Positions 6,693 through 7,764 of a stretch of DNA of 7,764 nt are shown here, in pieces. This DNA comes from Crocinitomix sp. Its GTDB lineage: Bacteria > Bacteroidota > Bacteroidia > Flavobacteriales_D > Crocinitomicaceae. The notes beneath the pieces were generated by a model. It made no database searches and was not told the origin of the DNA. It saw nothing but the letters and a program-made list of their open reading frames with translations. A program made the position numbers and the translations under genes. The DNA is taken from the NCBI GenBank assembly GCA_020849935.1, contig JADZFJ010000523.1, forward strand, positions 1 through 7,764. The letters are read 5' to 3'. Every line of letters begins with the position of its first letter. Within the stretch, counting starts at the first letter, position 1.

Positions 6693-6715
6693 TTATTGTC
6701 CGATTTCGGCAATAA
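6693..6715 (+). repeat. bulged hairpin in the non-coding segment
   Basis: TTATTG (6693-6698) pairs with CAATAA (6710-6715); after a single unpaired T, CCGA (6700-6703) pairs with TCGG (6706-6709) around a TT turn. The result is a compact 10-bp stem with one bulge, 20 bases before the large palindrome. Confidence 0.55.
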
Positions 6716-6735
6716 AGCGAGGCCGGCGAGCCTGA

Positions 6736-6779
6736 CCCAGCCATCCCGTCCCCAACTCGTTGGGGACGGGATGGCTGGG
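6736..6779. repeat. 44-base palindrome with 21-bp perfect arms
   Basis: The left arm (6736-6756, starting CCCAGCCATCCC and ending CCCCAAC) is the exact reverse complement of the right arm (6759-6779), with only TC between them. It is very G+C-rich and would form an extremely stable hairpin or cruciform. It has no T run after it, so a terminator is unlikely. It has no GTAG foot, so it is not the same type as the palindrome in the transposase gene. Confidence 0.92.
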
Positions 6780-6914
6780 GGGCGCCCAAAAAAATACCTA
6801 ACTTATCTCAACAATAAAACAACATTTAGTCGCACCATGAAGTTTGCAAATATTTAAAGTTGAATCAGTGTATATTCTGTTAATAATTTTTCCGAGAAAA
6901 GGCTTTTCAAAGTG

Positions 6915-6922
6915 TATCTTTG
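6915..6922 (+). promoter_or_regulatory. -7 promoter element of the transaldolase gene
   Basis: TATCTTTG is an exact TAnnTTTG match. It lies 21 bases before the ATG at 6944, so the leader would be under 20 bases. This also argues that the upstream in-frame TTG at 6920, which is part of the promoter, is not the start codon. GAAAA (6896-6900) and TTTTC (6904-6908) form a small inverted repeat just upstream. Confidence 0.6.
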
Positions 6923-6943
6923 CAAAAACTAAAACGGCTTAAA

Positions 6944-7600
6944 ATGAAATTTTTTATTGACACGGCAAATTTGGATGAAATTCGCGAAGCTAATGACCTG
7001 GGAATTTTGGACGGTGTGACTACCAACCCCTCTTTAATGGCGAAAGAAGGAATTACTGGAACTGACAGAATTCTAAAACATTATGTGGACATTTGTAATA
7101 TTGTGGACGGCGATGTAAGTGCCGAAGTAATTGCGACCGACTTGGAAGGAATGATTCGTGAAGGCGAAAACTTGGCTTCGTTACACCCAAATATTGTGGT
7201 GAAAATTCCGATGACAAAAGACGGAATTAAAGCGATTAAATATTTTTCAGACAAAGGAATTAAAACGAATTGTACGCTTGTTTTTTCAGCAGGTCAAGCT
7301 ATTTTGGCTGCGAAAGCAGGTGCAACCTATCTTTCACCTTTTGTTGGTCGTTTGGATGATATTTCTTCGAACGGACTCGATTTAATTGCACAAATTAGGT
7401 TGATTTACGACAATTATATGTTTGAAACCCAAATTCTTGCCGCATCAATTAGACATTCAATGCATATTATTGGCTGTGCAGAAATTGGGGCAGATGTAAT
7501 GACTGGGCCTTTAAGCGCAATTACGGGATTGTTAAAACACCCTTTAACAGATTCAGGTTTAGCGCAATTTTTGGCCGATTATAAAAAAGGAAACCAATAA
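6944..7600 (+). CDS. tal: transaldolase, small TalC/FSA-type (often annotated fructose-6-phosphate aldolase)
   Basis: The 218-residue protein is a small single-domain class I aldolase of the TalC/FSA family, which forms a TIM barrel. It transfers a dihydroxyacetone unit between sugar phosphates in the non-oxidative pentose phosphate pathway, in the cytoplasm. The start [10 protein letters not shown] fits the family exactly, so ATG at 6944 is chosen. Motifs seen are Asp6 (FIDTAN), TTNPS (26-30), the Schiff-base lysine Lys87 (VVKIPMT), NCTLVFS (109-115), SPFVGRLDD (131-139) and the C-terminal GADVMTGP. Two residues decide the activity in this family: Glu61 (VSAEV) and Phe133 (SPFVGR) are the transaldolase type, whereas the E. 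coli fructose-6-phosphate aldolase has Gln and Tyr there. Transaldolase is thus the better name, by established family knowledge. It is a single-gene unit with its own promoter and terminator. Confidence 0.95.
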   Translation: MKFFIDTANLDEIREANDLGILDGVTTNPSLMAKEGITGTDRILKHYVDICNIVDGDVSAEVIATDLEGMIREGENLASLHPNIVVKIPMTKDGIKAIKYFSDKGIKTNCTLVFSAGQAILAAKAGATYLSPFVGRLDDISSNGLDLIAQIRLIYDNYMFETQILAASIRHSMHIIGCAEIGADVMTGPLSAITGLLKHPLTDSGLAQFLADYKKGNQ

Positions 7601-7618
7601 ACCATCAATTTTTGATTT

Positions 7619-7655
7619 AAAAAGGGTGTCTCAACTGTTGAGACACCCTTTTTTT
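7619..7655 (+). terminator. strong intrinsic terminator of the transaldolase gene
   Basis: AAAAAGGGTGTCTCAA (7619-7634) pairs perfectly with 7638-7653 around a CTG loop, and the T tract continues to 7655. The hairpin lies 18 bases after the stop codon. The A run on the left side means it could also stop transcription from the other strand. Confidence 0.93.
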
Positions 7656-7702
7656 AGTTGACTAATTTAGCAACTTAACCCAATTGGTCTTCAAATCGTC
7701 TT

Positions 7703-7718
7703 AGTTAAATTTTTAACT
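7703..7718. repeat. A+T-rich palindrome in the final intergenic stretch
   Basis: AGTTAAA and TTTAACT form 7-bp arms around TT. The last 109 bases of the window hold no recognisable gene. On the minus strand, the end of a gene entering from the right is possible: a short open frame reaches a stop near 7726-7728. Nothing identifies it. The palindrome may be regulatory or chance. Confidence 0.3.
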
Positions 7719-7764
7719 CCATCAGTTATGCTACAACAGTATATATAATCGGCTGGATTTCACG

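Larger units (their letters stand above)
6575..6914 (+). other. non-coding palindromic segment between transposase and transaldolase
   Basis: About 340 bases hold no convincing gene. The first 50 bases are A+T-rich. From about 6630 to 6790 the composition turns strongly G+C-rich, unlike anything else in the window. That part holds a hairpin at 6693-6715, a GGC...GCC motif near 6721-6732, a 44-base palindrome (6736-6779) and GGCGCC at 6780-6785. The DNA then reverts to A+T-rich up to the transaldolase promoter. An open frame (TTG at 6645 to a stop at 6857) crosses the palindrome but its product (Pro/Arg/Gly-rich, no family) looks like translated non-coding DNA. The segment resembles a small mobile or REP/BIME-like element rather than a gene. 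No terminator of the usual hairpin-plus-T's form is present. Confidence 0.6.

Noticed and set aside
6645..6857. Open frame of 70 codons from a TTG, crossing the 44-base palindrome
   Set aside because: It depends on a rare start, has no recognised family, and its composition is dictated by the palindrome. Without a conserved homologue it reads as translated non-coding repeat.
6920..6943. Upstream in-frame TTG start for the transaldolase
   Set aside because: The TTG is part of the -7 promoter element TATCTTTG, and family members start with MKFFIDTA, which is the ATG at 6944.
1..7764. CRISPR array, tRNA genes or riboswitches
   Set aside because: No regularly spaced repeats, cloverleaf-like T-loop (GTTCGA-type) contexts or known riboswitch cores were recognised by eye on either strand.

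Overview
The window looks like a chromosomal segment of a member of the Bacteroidota, probably Flavobacteriales-like. The DNA is A+T-rich, starts lack strong Shine-Dalgarno sequences, and copies of the Bacteroidota -7 promoter element TAnnTTTG lie upstream of several genes (TAATTTTG, TAATTTTG on the minus strand, TACTTTTG, TATCTTTG). A Bacteroidota-style lipoprotein and a WYL regulator fit the same picture. The lineage is an inference from these traits; no marker gene gives a species.

Layout. Positions 1-1775 (+) hold the C-terminal five sixths of the RNA-binding transcription accessory protein Tex, cut by the left edge. Positions 1875-3311 (+) encode a 478-residue conserved protein of unknown function. 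Two minus-strand genes converge on it. The upstream one (4401-3925) is a secreted single-domain NlpC/P60 cysteine peptidase. It overlaps by ATGA with a repeat-containing lipoprotein (3928-3308), whose stop shares a TTAA with the stop of the unknown gene. A 167-base divergent intergenic region separates this operon from a WYL-domain regulator (4569-5582, +). Next is the small bacterial SRP RNA gene ffs (about 5658-5756), with its own -7 element and a strong intrinsic terminator at 5785-5820.

Between ffs and the last gene lies an accessory-looking stretch, roughly 5825-6900. It holds a REP-associated tyrosine transposase (RAYT, 5987-6574) and a G+C-rich non-coding segment. The RAYT coding sequence itself contains a perfect 29-base palindrome that begins with GTAG, the foot sequence typical of REP elements. 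The non-coding segment carries a small hairpin and a 44-base palindrome with 21-bp arms. The last gene is a small transaldolase of the TalC/FSA type (6944-7600), followed by a near-perfect terminator (7619-7655).

How the genes relate. Most are housekeeping or envelope genes without a common pathway. Two groups are functionally linked by structure: the translationally coupled peptidase-lipoprotein pair at the cell envelope, and the RAYT with its palindromes. The second group is the most interesting part of the window, because the transposase gene appears to carry a copy of its own likely substrate in frame in a variable linker.
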